Assembly: GCA_914767715.1 (NCBI GenBank)
Contig: OU612068.1
Location: 4,402,001-4,466,000, forward strand
Source of the DNA: Membranipora membranacea
Lineage: Eukaryota; Bryozoa; Gymnolaemata; Cheilostomatida; Membraniporidae
DNA: 64,000 bases
Reading direction: 5' to 3'
The notes below the pieces were generated by a model that made no database searches, was not told where the DNA came from, and saw only the letters and a program-made list of their open reading frames with translations. The position numbers and the translations under genes were made by a program. Below are positions 23,310 through 35,642 of the stretch, one piece after another (the stretch's first letter is position 1; each line of letters begins with the position of its first letter).

Positions 23310-26300
23310 ATGTACTGGGGAGCTAGTTTCAGACAGAAACTGTCGAAACAAAGCATTGTGGATAATGTTAAAGGTAAGCTTCCCATGCGGGAAAAGCATT
23401 TAACATTTGGCGCTTGTGGGATATCTACGAGCTTGCAGAGAATGCAAAGAACATAGCTGACTGAGATGGCAGAGGAAACCCAACAAGGTTTTTTTTAATG
23501 TAGTGGTCTAATCTTTTACTGCTAGCTTATATTAATCTACGGGTGATTTGTGCTTATATTGTCTCCCAAAATGATGATCATTATTTTTCAAAATCGCTCC
23601 AAACAATGAACTCCCTCTTCCTCAAGAAGAGGAAGCAAACCAGTCACTGACTGAGTGAGCAATCAATCAACAATGCTAGAAGTAGATAGGTGCTAGCCTC
23701 TCTTGACAGGCTTGTGTGTGTGTGAGTGCGTGTGTGTGTAAGATTTTCTATTCTATATAATTTATATCACATCACCCCCATATTTAATTCAGTGCACCCT
23801 CATAATTAGGCCTTTTTAAAAGATGTTTTGATCACAGACAGCAGGTCACTGACAGTTGATTTGATGAGTTGCAGCCTTGTGTGTGTGTGGTTTGTGTTTG
23901 TTGTGGTGAAGATGGGAAGCTGTGCATGAACCACACACACACAAGGCTGCAACTCATCAAAATCAACTGTCAGTGACCTGCTGTCTGTGGTTTTGATGAA
24001 AACTTTCTAACTACAATGAGTAACAATGTCATGAATGGTATTGACTCCATGGAGATTGGTACCAAACTGCCTGTTGACACTGAGCGGTGATAGGGATGAA
24101 AGTATAATGAAAGTAAAATGAATATAATATTTTTTTTATGACAACAGACAGCTAACCTTTCCATCTCCTAACATATAACACATAAACAGTATTATGCTTA
24201 TTTGTCACGCTACTCCCTATTTAGAAATATGTAGCTGGGTATAACAGGCAGCGATTTCTTCAAACGGTGTTGCTCAGCGTCAATGTTTTTCACTGCTTTT
24301 TCTTTTTTCCATCTTACCAACTTGACGTGAGAGACACTTTTATTGCTGCATTGGAAAATCTACAGAACACTGCTACAGCTACTACGCCAACTACTAGAAT
24401 CTCAATGACGTTACTACACAAGTTGAACCAAGGAGTAACTCCTTGGTTGAACCCATGTTGACCCACAGCTGGTTAAGATATCCTGTATGCCCACCCTATT
24501 AGACTAGGCGGTTAGGATTATTGGGGAAGTAAGTAAGTGAGAGCACACAAAGTAATGTTAGAAATACTGTCCCTGCACCACCACCTTTTTGAAAGTAGGT
24601 ACACTCCTTAGACTTGATAATAAACCTAGACATGACACTATATGGAGCATTAGTGTCGAGGCACTGAGGCATTTCATTTGTGAGTGACATTACAATATTG
24701 AATTGTGTAGGTCTGTTCGGATCAGGACCATAAATACAGGAGCTCTACTGTGTGCTTGCACGCAGTATAAAGATCCCCTCTGCCTCTTCGAAAAAAGGGT
24801 GGCCAGCAAGGGCATAGGGTACTATCCCACACAAACCACCGGAGCCTGTTAAATAGGGCGTTCAAATATAACCTAGTGCAAAGAAATTATCATTGCTGTT
24901 ATACAATACGATGTTGTAACGTCACGCACAATTAAATGTCTCACTTTAGCTGTATATAGTGTCCTGTCTATCTATTAGCATTATATTAGGTTTGTCACCG
25001 GCCACAGTTGATGGTTTTCACTCCAAAAACCGTGGCCGCATGCAAGACTAAACAAGTATGCCTTTTCTGATTCTCTTGCTTGTTGATGCTCTTTAAAACA
25101 TGTTGCATGCTTGACATTTTATCTGCAATTCATGATTTCGATACCTACCTAACTCTATCATTGTGTATTCTGTTACAGGTTATACAGAGCCTAGCAGTGA
25201 TATGCAGGCATTCAGAGAACTGCTGAAGAATTGTAAGAACCTGGTGGTGCTAACAGGAGCAGGGGTCAGCGCAGAGAGTGGTGTCCCCACCTTCAGAGGT
25301 GCCGGTGGATTTTGGCGGAGATGGCAAGCACAAGTAATATAGCACTCAATCCGCACTCTCCACATATTCTTACAAATAATATAGTCAAATTGACCATTGT
25401 TTGTGACAACCATTATACTAATAAGTACAAAAGGGAACTGGCCAAGCATCCAGTCCTGTTTACTAGAAGTAAAAGCAGCTGAGAGTTGTTCTCGGACCTT
25501 GGTCTTTCGTTTATATGATTTTATCTTGTACACTACATATTAGTGTTTTTGTTGTTCATAGGATCTAGCGACGCCAGAGTCATTCTATGAGAATCCATCA
25601 CTTGTCTGGGAGTTTTATCATTATAGAAGAGAAGTGATGATCAGTAAACATCCAAACCCTGTAAGCACATAAAGATGAAACTGGAGGGGGTTTCAATAAG
25701 ACACTACCTAAATCACAATCTGATAGCTTTTTGCTGTGTGAATGAGGTCTAATTGCTTACTGGAATTCTCCCATGTCTTCTGTGACCTGTCACCTATAAT
25801 ATGGAGTCACACAGGAGATAACAATGCCAACCTTATTTGACTAAATTATACAGTGACGATCATGTTCTAACAACAAGGAAACATGAGCCTTTATTAAATG
25901 TTGTAACTGCATAAATAAACCCTTATAGGTGTTAGTTTTTTCATCTTATTATTCCCAATTCCCAAATTCAGGCTCACATAGCTATTGCCGAATGTGAGAA
26001 AAGGTTTAAAGCAGAAGGAAGAAAGTTGACGGTGATAACTCAAAATATAGATGGACTACACAAAAGAGCTGGATCAGACAGGATAATAGAACTACATGGT
26101 TAGCTAAACACACAATGATTAGTTAATGGTCGTATCGGTAATGGCCGTATGATCGTGTTGTGTACCTCTTCCAACTCAATAGCTGAGAACCCACTGTCAT
26201 GCTTTCAATACCACTATTATGTAGTTTAGAGGAATGAATGGATATTATTATCTCAAGGTGTTGTAAATGTCATATGCTTGAATTTTTCTGTAGCTGTACC

Positions 26301-28114
26301 TGATAAGATATCTAAGATTGTTACCAGGCTTTACCAAATGCACAAACTATTCTTATGGAGTTGGCAAGCAGGATTTGCTACGCGAACATGATATGGAGTG
26401 TACACATATTTTGACTGCCGTTTGACTCTAACTTCAAAATGAATTACGTTTGTCATTTGCATCCTTATAATCTTCTGAACTCTCTGTAGGTAATCTATTT
26501 AAGACAAGGTGTGTGAAATGTGGAAACGTAGAAGTCAATACAGACTCCCCTATATGTGAAGCGCTCCGTGGAAGTGGGTGTGTTTATATTTATTAGTTTG
26601 TTGTTTATTTTTGTACAAAAAAACGTCCGTTTGGCATTTGAGCACAAGGTCTGCTCGGTGAAAAGATATACAAGTTGGAGAAGCATACGAATGGTAAAAG
26701 CATTGTAACATGCTGAAAAGAATTGCATGATTGGTTGGAAGTTGTAACATCGGACATATTTGTTATTTAGGGCGCCTGATCCAGATACACCTGCTGCAAG
26801 AATTCATGAGAAAGATTTACCAAGGTGAGATACTGTGTTAATAATAATATTTTTTTATTTTATGGTCCTACCCCGTCTATGGGTGAGATTTTTGTGAGAT
26901 GATGACTCTAGTAGTTAACCAGAAAGACATTCCACCAGGCAGTCTGAGACGCCACTTTTGTCCCAAACTCCTTGCTTCAACTCTAGACCTGAGTACACCT
27001 AGACATTAGACCTGAGTAGGTACAGATGAAACAATAATTTAATCATACTAGTGAGTGCTTTTTAGCTGAGACAACTGTGATTTAGATGTATATAAACCCT
27101 AAATCTAATATGCTTGATATCAGTATCTGTTTTGCAGCGATAGCCATATTCCGTGTCCAGCAAGCAGCATTTTATACCATAAAAAAATGCTTACCATTAC
27201 TCGAGTTTTTATTCACCTATTGACAGGTGCAAGAAGGGCTCTTGTGGAGGACTGCTCCGTCCCCATGTCATATGGTTCGGAGAGTCACTTAATTCCTCAG
27301 TAATGGAGCAAACACACAAAGAGTTAGATGACTGTGATCTGTGCATGCTGGTAAGTGCCAGATTTATCGGAGAGATTAGAATTTATTTTTATTTCAAATG
27401 AGGAGGCGGAAATACAATGTAAAGTTGATTGAATATAGCTTGTTATATACTCACACCGAGGCATTATAATAAATAGGTCAATATCATATCTTGTTCGGCT
27501 GCAGATTCAAGACAAACCCCCAACTGCTGTTTTGGTTCTCTCTTTTTGATGTTTATGAAAAATATTTTTGTCATTCACAATAATTCTTGTTAGTGGTGTT
27601 ATGGTCTAACTTAGCAGCAGGTTGTTTCAGCGACTACTGAATCTATCCTCTGTGAGTTTGCTGCAGCACTTCTGTCCATTCTAATGTTATTACGAGAATG
27701 TTACATTGATTCTTTGACAGATTGGCACATCCTCTGTTGTGTACCCGGCTGCTGCTTTTGCTCCTGACTTGGCTGCTCGAGGTGTACCAGTGGCAGAATT
27801 TAACATGGAGAAAACCTCGGCAACATACTCTATTGGAGAACACGGGTAAAATATTGTTCCTAGATAACACATTTGTTTTCTTCAGATAACAATATAGATT
27901 TAGTAGTAATTAGGTAACCATAGTAAACTCCAATAATGCCCCAATTTTCAAAAAGTCATCAAACCGGGCGTTCAAGGTGGATGTGTATGCAAAGGCAGGC
28001 TGAGTTTAAGGCAAAGGTCAAAGATGAGTCAGCCCTCTGATTTTTTATTGTAGATTTCATTTTGAAGGCCCGGCTGGGGTCAATGTCACCAAAGCTCTGG
28101 AACCTCTCAAGTAA
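23310..28114 (+). CDS. SIRT5: NAD-dependent protein lysine deacylase, SIRT5 type
   Basis: Class III sirtuin that removes succinyl, malonyl and glutaryl groups from lysines, mostly in mitochondria. Nine exons: 23310-23373, 25179-25333, 25562-25660, 25972-26098, 26490-26577, 26771-26824, 27227-27350, 27721-27845, 28054-28114; GT-AG throughout, phases agree, 298 residues. Visible motifs: [15 protein letters not shown] at 48-62 (NAD binding), TQNIDGLH 129-136, catalytic His148 in ELHG, zinc cysteines 156, 159, 197 and 202 with the same 41-residue spacing as human SIRT5, [10 protein letters not shown], and Tyr92/Arg95 in [10 protein letters not shown], equivalent to human Tyr102/Arg105, which bind acidic acyl groups. 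The basic N-terminus ([14 protein letters not shown]) could be a mitochondrial signal. The start exon was picked because its phase and Kozak-like ATG join cleanly to exon 2. Confidence 0.96.
23833..23989. mobile_element. Hairpin element with 8-bp target duplication
   Basis: Arms of about 60 bp (23833-23892 and 23929-23989) are complementary except for one indel, around a loop of about 36 bp. The ends are CACAGACAGC and GCTGTCTGTG. GTTTTGAT flanks both sides (23825-23832 and 23990-23997), an 8-bp target duplication, the length typical of hAT elements. It lies in SIRT5 intron 1. Confidence 0.85.
24422..24452. mobile_element. 17-bp palindrome insertion with 7-bp target duplication
   Basis: CAAGGAGT-A-ACTCCTTG (24429-24445) lies between GTTGAAC (24422-24428) and GTTGAAC (24446-24452). 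Removing the palindrome and one repeat leaves an uninterrupted site, as for a transposon insertion. It lies in SIRT5 intron 1. Confidence 0.75.
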
Positions 28115-31100
28115 ACTTCTTCTCTCAGGTAAGGTATGGTTTCAACTTGACAAGGTTTTATCTCTTGAGTTACTAAAAATAGTTTGGCAGTGTGCGTTTG
28201 ATGCGCGAGTAACTCTCATGATTTATACAACTTTTATAAGTGCCATCTATTTTGACGCAGACTATTTTTAGTCTTAGAAAAAGAAGACAATAATACTCTT
28301 TGATTGGAATGGAAGCTTGTCATCTTTATTGTTCTATACACTTGTGTTTAAAGCCAGAACAGTCCTTTTCATGATTGGGACTCTTGATTTTCTTTTGCCT
28401 TTTTTTTAACGCTTCACTTGGAGTTGTCTTCAATTTTTAGAACCAGCTCGAAGTATATTGCTCAATACAAATTACATTTGATTATTTTTTTGAAAAATAT
28501 AGTAATTTGGCTATTCTGCATCCTCAGTAAAGTTTACCTGAAGTAGTATTAGTTCCACCACAGAAAGTTTGCAATATCAATTCTGAAAGTTGATAGGCTA
28601 GAAGACTTCAGGGAATATGACAAGGAATAACTGAGTTATTCAAGGGCTTTACGCATCAATCTTGGAGAAATAATTGTTTTTTTTACTAATCTTTTATTTT
28701 GGGAGGAAAGTTTGATTTTTTCTTCAGTGTGGTCGCCTCCAGTTGCTGCCGTTCCGTGATTTCTTTTCAAATGCAAAACTGTTATTTCAGTTTTTGAGCG
28801 ATGATTACTGACCTCCACACCTGTAGTCATCAGTAGGTTTTTTTTTACGGAGTACTGTGGTTAGGTTGATCGCTGGCACCGGTTCTTTCAATGCCCCAAT
28901 TAGCCAAGATTGACATGAGGCTACACTAAGTTACTTGTCACTTGTTATTATTTACCATGTCACTTGATTCCCAGGATGTTGATATTTTTTCTTTCATTCT
29001 GAGATTAGTTTTCCTTCCCTCCACTCAAACTATCTAACGCAGTATGTTGAGCTCGAGTCGAGATTGCTGTCAAAAAGTACTGAACGCGTAGTAGGAAATG
29101 TATTAAATGCAGTTGTCAACGGAACTATCAGTGTGTTTGTTTTTTTACATGAAACCGATAATCTGGAGTATACTTATTTTCTATTAGGTCCAAGCTATTA
29201 TTGTTCTTTCTGTTAGGGAGATCAACTATCAAAAAGGTTTAACATGCACAAGAAAGTAAAGCTTGCCAGGACAGGCTTCTGTTTCCATGGAAATGTAGCT
29301 GACTTGAGGTCACTAAACGGTGATTCGATTCTCTGAATAGCTGTTGACAGTCCTTCGATGATCTTCACACTATATTGCTGCCATGTTGCTATTTTCAGAT
29401 TTATTGGTCCTTATCAGTTGTTATTATTTGTCCTTATCATGCTCTTAGCTGTTGGTGATTCTCATTGACCATCAAGATCCGATAATAAAAGAGAGACTTT
29501 ACATTCTACTAAAGCAGCCCATCTATAAGGAGTTGTGCCCACTATTACCTATAGCGGGAGAGGCAACATAGGGTAACTGAAATGCTTAGTTTTCACTCCT
29601 CTCTTTTACTCCTTGCTCCAAGGCTTCTCCGAGACATCTCGCATGCAATTATTTCCATTGTTCATATTGGGAAGCAGAGTTGTTCCAAGTTATTGTGCTC
29701 TACTAAGAGGTAGCTGTAATAAATTACCTGTACAACTCGCTGTCCCTTCACAACTGGCTTTGGTCTGGTAATATGTTTCCAACTTTGACAAATCCAGAAA
29801 TATATCCGGTTTTTGCATTGTGTGTGTCTGCTTTGAGCTGGAACTTATGTGATTTATGTTTTCAGTTACTATTCTTAATGATAGATTAATACCTTTTTTC
29901 ATGAAACTTATTCCATGCAATGGTTCCTTCCAATTGCTGTCACCACAAGTCCTCTTCTAATCCTTAGGGGTATTGGTGCAGGTGCTGGGAAGTTTCTTCT
30001 TTTTTCAGCATTCATCTGCCTCCTCTGATAATTGAGTAATTGCTGTACATTCTGATTTTCATTCTTCTATCCTTTTTTTCATGGTTCCGGAAATAGAAAT
30101 AGTCCTCTGGTAATTGTTCTGGGATATATATAATCGAAAGATAAAGGAAACAGCACACCTAGAATTGAGGTCTCCCTAGTATTCAGGTTATATTGACACA
30201 TGTTACAAATGCTCTTGTCTATAGAGTATTGTACAACCCTGTTCAATAACCAGCTCGGGTTTGTTAAAGTTTGCTCGCTAAATAATCTTTTTAACATCGA
30301 AAATTCATAATGAGCAGTAGTATTTATTTGGTGTACAAGGTTGGAACAACTCTTCAGTAAAAGATTGTGGCCTTGAAAAAGGCTGTGGCATATGTTGTGG
30401 AAGAGTCTTATTGATCTGTTCTCCTGCAAGAGCTTCAAGTTCGTCGGTATCTTGTTGTAAAGAATGGCTGATCTCATCTAGATCAAGGAATCCGCTATCC
30501 ATTCCAGAGGCCCATGTGTTCAGTGTAATAGTGCAGGCTGGCATAACTTTTCTCTGTAACTGCCGTAATATACCGGGAATGTACTTAGTATATTTGCGAA
30601 AGGCATGGTATCTGTAATTTGCTTATCTCATCAAGTCAAAGTTGAAGTTCTCTCCCTGAAGTCAAATGTATTGCCATTGTGCCCGCCATGAGGTTTGGGC
30701 AGAAATAGGATTGGCTTTGGAGACACAGAAACTTTCCGTTTCCCCCAAAATAGTCATCCTGATTGAGTCCATACAAGTAATCAAAACAGAATACAAAAAG
30801 TCAAGAATGTAGGCTATTCAAACGGTAATAAACACGCAAATGAAGATGAAATTTCTTTTTTGTTATCATCAAACATTGATTAATTCCAACTTCAGTCTCA
30901 AGGTAACCGTTATTTTTGGGAGTCTTCACTTCAAACTTCGTAACCCAAATCTTCAGTCTTCAGGAAAGTATGCAGGGAGCCCCATCCATTATAGTATCTC
31001 TTCCTTTGCTAATCTTCTTCTTTTCTCTTGTCTTTTTTCCGACAAGCCATGTCTTGTAGTGGAACATTGATGTATCTGAAATCTCCGTCTTTGACAAACC

Positions 31101-32483
31101 GTGTCCTGAAGAGCTGTGTCTCTAGTCCAAGAGCCATTCCATTTGACTCTTCGGCTGATTTCCGGTCTGCCGGTTCCTCCTCTCCTCTGTCAACTCTCTA
31201 TCAACCTTTCTTTTGTCTTCTGTTCTCCTTTTGTTCGTCCTCTCATTCTCCTCTCTGGCTCGCCTTCTCATCACCTTATTGAGTTCTAGGCTCTTCTCTA
31301 TGATCTCTTCTATCATGGTTTTTTGTATTAGACCGAACAAATGATGCGGGATTGATGCAACCAGAGGCGTAATTGTATTGGGATGTCCAACATTATTTTG
31401 AGGTGTTTCTTAACAGTGGTCTCTTTATTAAGTTGTTGTAACTTTATTGCAGAAACTGATTACTGTAACCTGTTAATAAAAGTGACGTTTTAAAATTGGT
31501 ACTTGTAACATTAAAACTCATTAAAATATTTGACATCAAATTGTTGTGAACGATTTAGAAGCAAATACAAAATAGAATAAAGCAACTTAATTATCTTGAC
31601 TTACAAATTTTGACACCTTCACATAAGTATGGTGATTCCTGGTTGGTGAGCTATAATATTGGTGCTGTTGTAGGTACTGAACCTATTAATAAAATGGCAT
31701 ACAATGACTACGTACAAAAACTAGGTCACAACAAATTTATGTGGCAATTGCATACATGTTGAATACAATTAACTTCAGATTAATTGTGCATTTATAAATT
31801 TGAAGATACATGTAAAAACAATAAAATACAAAAAATGAACTTACGTATTCAGCCTTAGACTTAAGATATGTGTAATAGGGTGGTGTAATGATACGCTAAT
31901 TCTCCTGTACTGTAGTAAATATTGAGGAGATAATTTTCCCAAACAGGTGGGTTTGACTATAAAACTGATTTCTTTCTACATTTTGACGTCTTAGTTGGGT
32001 GCCGGCTAAATGACTAATGCTATAAGAAAACTGTTTGATATGCGACAAGAATAGATTGTTTAGACTTGGCTAGCCACAGCTTGAGATAATATTGGGTATA
32101 TAATGAGCTAGGACATATAATTCACATCATGCTGAGAAAAAGTTACGTCAAAATCTATGACCTTGCTTGAATATTGGCCTCTATTATGTAACATTAATTT
32201 AGGTGGGGCAAAAACTGGGTGCATCACGTGTATACCGATACAGTAATGGGTTTATTTTTTAACCCCAGATCTGCGCAAAGCGCAAAACTTTTTGGGTTTG
32301 GGGTTGGCAAGTAAAAATCTGGGGTAGAAAAGATCTGGGGTTGAGCTCACTTATCTGGGGTTAAACCCTAACTTTTGAGAAAAATGAAGATATTTCTCCT
32401 CATCTTCCTTATCCCACAGACCCCCACAGCCAGTATAATAAGGAGGCCTGTGTAGTCAAGGGCCAACTGGTAATGTGTAGTGA
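28115..32483 (-). other. Gene-poor interval with unassigned open stretches
   Basis: Downstream of SIRT5. Several minus-strand open stretches occur (31340-31122, Arg/Glu-rich and coiled-coil-like; 30544-30305; 29920-29690; 28830-28636), but I could not join them by splice sites or recognise a family. They may be chance, or remnants of one decayed gene. Copies of ATCTGGGGTT at about 32270-32365 recur in both orientations and again at about 34780-34830, on the other side of the LTR element. Confidence 0.2.
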
Positions 32484-32514
32484 CATGTACCAAGGAGTAA
32501 CTCCTTGCATGTAC
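32484..32514. mobile_element. 17-bp palindrome insertion with 7-bp target duplication
   Basis: CAAGGAGT-A-ACTCCTTG (32491-32507) is bounded by CATGTAC on the left (32484-32490) and CATGTAC on the right (32508-32514). The palindrome is identical to the one at 24429-24445, while the flanking duplication differs, which argues for independent insertions. Confidence 0.75.
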
Positions 32515-32747
32515 TCACTCTCAGCAGTATCATGTAACATTACATGTATTGTATGTAATTTGGACTGACCACCATTCTCCCTGATTGCACCTTAATATGA
32601 TAATAAATGATGAGCACATCTAGTGTGAAATTGTTTATCTCTGGGTATATACTCGTTGACTTTTGTATATTAACAACTATGCTTTTAGAGTTAGTCTTTT
32701 TATTACAAATTTAACATCTACATTTCACAGCTGTTGAATATAAACTG

Positions 32748-32868
32748 GGTTACATATTACAATCTCAACTGGGCAAGAAACCACAGTATGACCACAGCAT
32801 GACCACAGTATGACTTGTGTTCATATCTATTAAAGCTAACTATTTGCTATCCGTATCATATCATATCA
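32748..32868 (-). repeat. 3' LTR of the retroelement
   Basis: 121 bp, identical to 34045-34165 apart from two substitutions. It contains three copies of the motif ACCACAG(T/C)ATG in tandem. Confidence 0.85.
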
Positions 32869-32929
32869 CACCTCCCCGTCAGACTGAAGGCCCCTAACCT
32901 ATTTTTTACAACACGAATAGTCATTAAAG

Positions 32930-34041
32930 TCATTTGGCCTTCAGCCTCTCTGATCTACGCAGGTTGATACGGTTAACACCACCAGTTGGCCATCTTGGGT
33001 TACGTTTTGGTGGTACAGCTGGAGGCGTAGCCGGTTGTGGAGCTACTGTCTCAGGTTCATCGCCATTATCTATGTTTACATCAGCTGGTTCTCCATCTTC
33101 CGGTGATACATGGCGTGGTCGTAGCTGCTCCATGTGACGTCTCCATACTGGTCCTCTAGGTACCACTCGCACAGATAGGTTTCTAGGTCCATACATCTTT
33201 GTTACTATTGCTGCTACCCATCGTGGCATTTCATTCCTTCTAGAGTCGAAGTAGAGCGCCCAGACTGGCGTTCCCACTTCATAGGCTACCACTTTTGATA
33301 TGGGTTGTGTAGAAGGTTTGGACTTTACTGTGTCCTTGTGAGCCTTTTGTGCCAGGGCCGCAAGCGAGGGAAGCAGTGTGTCAATCTTGCACCTTAATTG
33401 TCTGCCATTCAGCAGTTGGCTGGGTGAGAATCCAGTTGATAGTGGTGTGCGCCTGTACTGCATTAGGAATGCTTGCAGGGCTTGCCTGGGTGGATCTCGA
33501 GATTGGTTGAGAGAGTTCTTGAAACTTTGCACCAATCTCTCTGCTGCTCCATTAGTTGCAGGGTGGTATGGTGCTCCTGTAAGGTGCACAGTGCCTCTTT
33601 GCTTACACCATTCCTTAAATTCTCCTGAGGTGAAAGTAGTGGCATTGTCACCGACAATTGTATGGGGATAACCAAAATGAGTTTCCTCCAAGATGTCAGT
33701 GGTTGACTTTGTGGATGTTGAGTGAGTACGTGTAACACATGGGTACTTACTGTAGGCATCCACAATGACCAGGTAGTTGCTTCCTTTGAAGTTTATTGCG
33801 TGATCGATGTGTAGTCGACTCCACGGCTTTTCTGGCATCATCCAGGGATGAACTGGATATTTAGGTGGGTTTCTCTGGTTTTCAGCAGTCTGTGCACTGA
33901 CGGCATGTCTCCTCAATGTCTTTGTCAATTCTAGGCCAGTAAACAGCTGTTCGAGCTAGCTGTTTCATCCTTTGCATACAAAAATGGCCCATGTGCAGCA
34001 GCTGCAGGACATCCCGCTGCAAACATTGAGGGATCACCACC
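32930..34041 (-). pseudogene. Retroelement integrase, frameshifted
   Basis: Reads from next to the 5' LTR to a stop at 32930. The first part holds an HHCC zinc-binding motif (two His at the LLHMGH region, two Cys at CRQC/CTDC). At about 33885 a one-base frameshift ends that frame just after the second Cys, and the remaining 330 residues continue in the next frame. The core domain shows the D-D-E residues in HIDHA, VGDNA and NGAAE, followed by a GPY/F-like segment (MYGPRNLSVRVV). The family is Ty3/gypsy-like by motif order. The truncation and frameshift make it non-functional as it stands. Confidence 0.9.
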
Positions 34042-34044
34042 ATC

Positions 34045-34165
34045 GGTTACATATTACAATCTCAACTGGGCAAGAAACCACAGTATGACCACAGCATGAC
34101 CACAGTATGACTTGTTTTCATATCTATTAAAGCTAACTATTTGCTAACCGTATCATATCATATCA
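34045..34165 (-). repeat. 5' LTR of the retroelement
   Basis: Partner of 32748-32868. Its internal edge runs straight into integrase codons, with no leader or primer-binding region of normal length. Confidence 0.85.
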
Positions 34166-34247
34166 GAAATATATTAGAATTAACTTTCCTCATAGTCTTA
34201 GAGAATTGAAATTTAGAAGAGATTGTTGAAATACCAACTGAAAAATA

Positions 34248-34287
34248 GTAAAAGCAAGGAGTATCAGCTGTTACTCCTTTGTAAATG
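34248..34287. mobile_element. CAAGGAG insertion with 10-bp interior and near-perfect duplication
   Basis: CAAGGAGTA and TACTCCTTT arms (34255-34280) enclose a short spacer TCAGCTGT. The flanks are GTAAAAG (34248-34254) and GTAAATG (34281-34287), six of seven matching. It is slightly longer than the 17-bp forms and so may show what the minimal element is derived from. Confidence 0.6.
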
Positions 34288-35642
34288 CATTGACACTCAT
34301 GGGAAAACCAGTAATCCTGAAATTTGCTTTAGCAAGAATATAAGATTATTTCCATAGAATAGAGTCAAATGTACACTCTCCTCATCAAATAACTGTAGAA
34401 ACGTGAATTCAAGGCTAGGACCTTAGACTGAACTTGCCGAAATCCAGATGAACACAACAAATCAATCTTGTGGGTGGGCGGTAGTAATTTTAAGAAAGCA
34501 TGTTAAAAATCAAAGATTTTTGGTCTAAAATCTTTGTAAAAGGAGACTGGAATAAAACGTCCCTATTTACGGTCCTTGACAACACGAAATAAGGGAAGAA
34601 AAAAATGTGTCAGAATGGACATCAGTGCAGTTTAACCCACCCAATGCTGATGATGGAGCATTGGGCCTACTCCCAACACCAAAAACTCTTACCCCAGTGT
34701 CATTACCACTGGGCCCAGTGTCATATGTAAGTGGTGAGTTGAAGCTTATTTTTAGCCTGTTATATTTCTCAATCCCAGATTTTCTCTCCCAATCCCAGAT
34801 CTATTCAACCCCCGGAAATCTGGGGTTGTAAATTCAACTCCCGATAGGTCGGGGGTACTCACTCCACCCCTTGAAGTAACTGACATATATTGTGAATCGT
34901 ACTCGGTAATTAAAAGCACAGCAGTTAGTCACCTTAAATTGTGAATGAGGCAATGATAAAATGTGGGACATGCTGCACTGCAAAATAATTGACACAAATT
35001 GACAAACCAAGTTCCAGCAAGATCACATTACGACATTAAATTGGAAATCTTGTCTCTTACAAAACTAAATTTACAATTTATATCTGATCCTGTTTGTTGA
35101 ATATCCGAGCATAGAGAATACATTCATAGCATAGCGATTTACAAAAAAATTATAGTCACTTGCTTTCACGGGAGATGATACCATTTTCATATCATGAACA
35201 GGCTAAAATTGCAGCATTGGATAATAACTCTCTCCCCCTCATCTTTTTTATGCCATCCTCACACTTTGTTCTCTCTTCTGTTTTCTCTGCACGACTTTTT
35301 ATTCTGGCAATCAATCTCTATATCTTCACCTTTTCGCTGATATTTTGAGAGCCACATTCATGTTGACATCATCTTTGAAATTTTAATCTTAAAAAATGAT
35401 CTGCTACCCATTGCGGTAGTACTTTATACTGTGGGTGACTGGAGTCTTGTTGCTGTTGGTAGGCAAATTTGCGTGTTGGGTTTTAAAATATATCCCTTTT
35501 TTTCACTAAATACCTCAAGTTTAATTCCTGTGCCATTCCGAAACCAAGTCTTAATAATTGGTAGCAAACTTTTGACCTTAGCCTAAGCGCAGGCGATGGG
35601 CTGTTAATTGGCACCCTTCACTATACATCACAACCAATGAAA
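34288..35642. other. Interval without a supported gene
   Basis: AT-rich sequence between the retroelement and the minus-strand exon at 35643. Around 34694-34724 an 11-bp direct repeat (CCCAGTGTCAT) surrounds a 14-bp palindrome, and CCCAGAT/ATCTGGG motifs cluster at about 34780-34830. I see no splice-bounded exon. Confidence 0.4.

Larger units (their letters stand above)
32748..34165 (-). mobile_element. Internally deleted Ty3/gypsy-type LTR retroelement
   Basis: Two 121-bp direct repeats (32748-32868 and 34045-34165) differ at only two bases and bracket 1176 bp that encode only integrase. On the minus strand the LTRs begin TGATATGATATG. A purine-rich tract (GACGGGGAGGTG) abuts the 3' LTR as a polypurine tract should. 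Gag, protease, reverse transcriptase and RNase H are absent: the 5' LTR is followed directly by integrase coding sequence. No matching target duplication was found at the outer ends, so the copy may have recombined. The low LTR divergence suggests recent origin. Confidence 0.85.

Noticed and set aside
34032-34045. TGGTGGTGATCCC next to the 5' LTR as a tRNA primer-binding site
   Set aside because: It is in frame with the integrase coding sequence upstream of the zinc-binding motif, so the TGG is coincidental and the true primer site was deleted.
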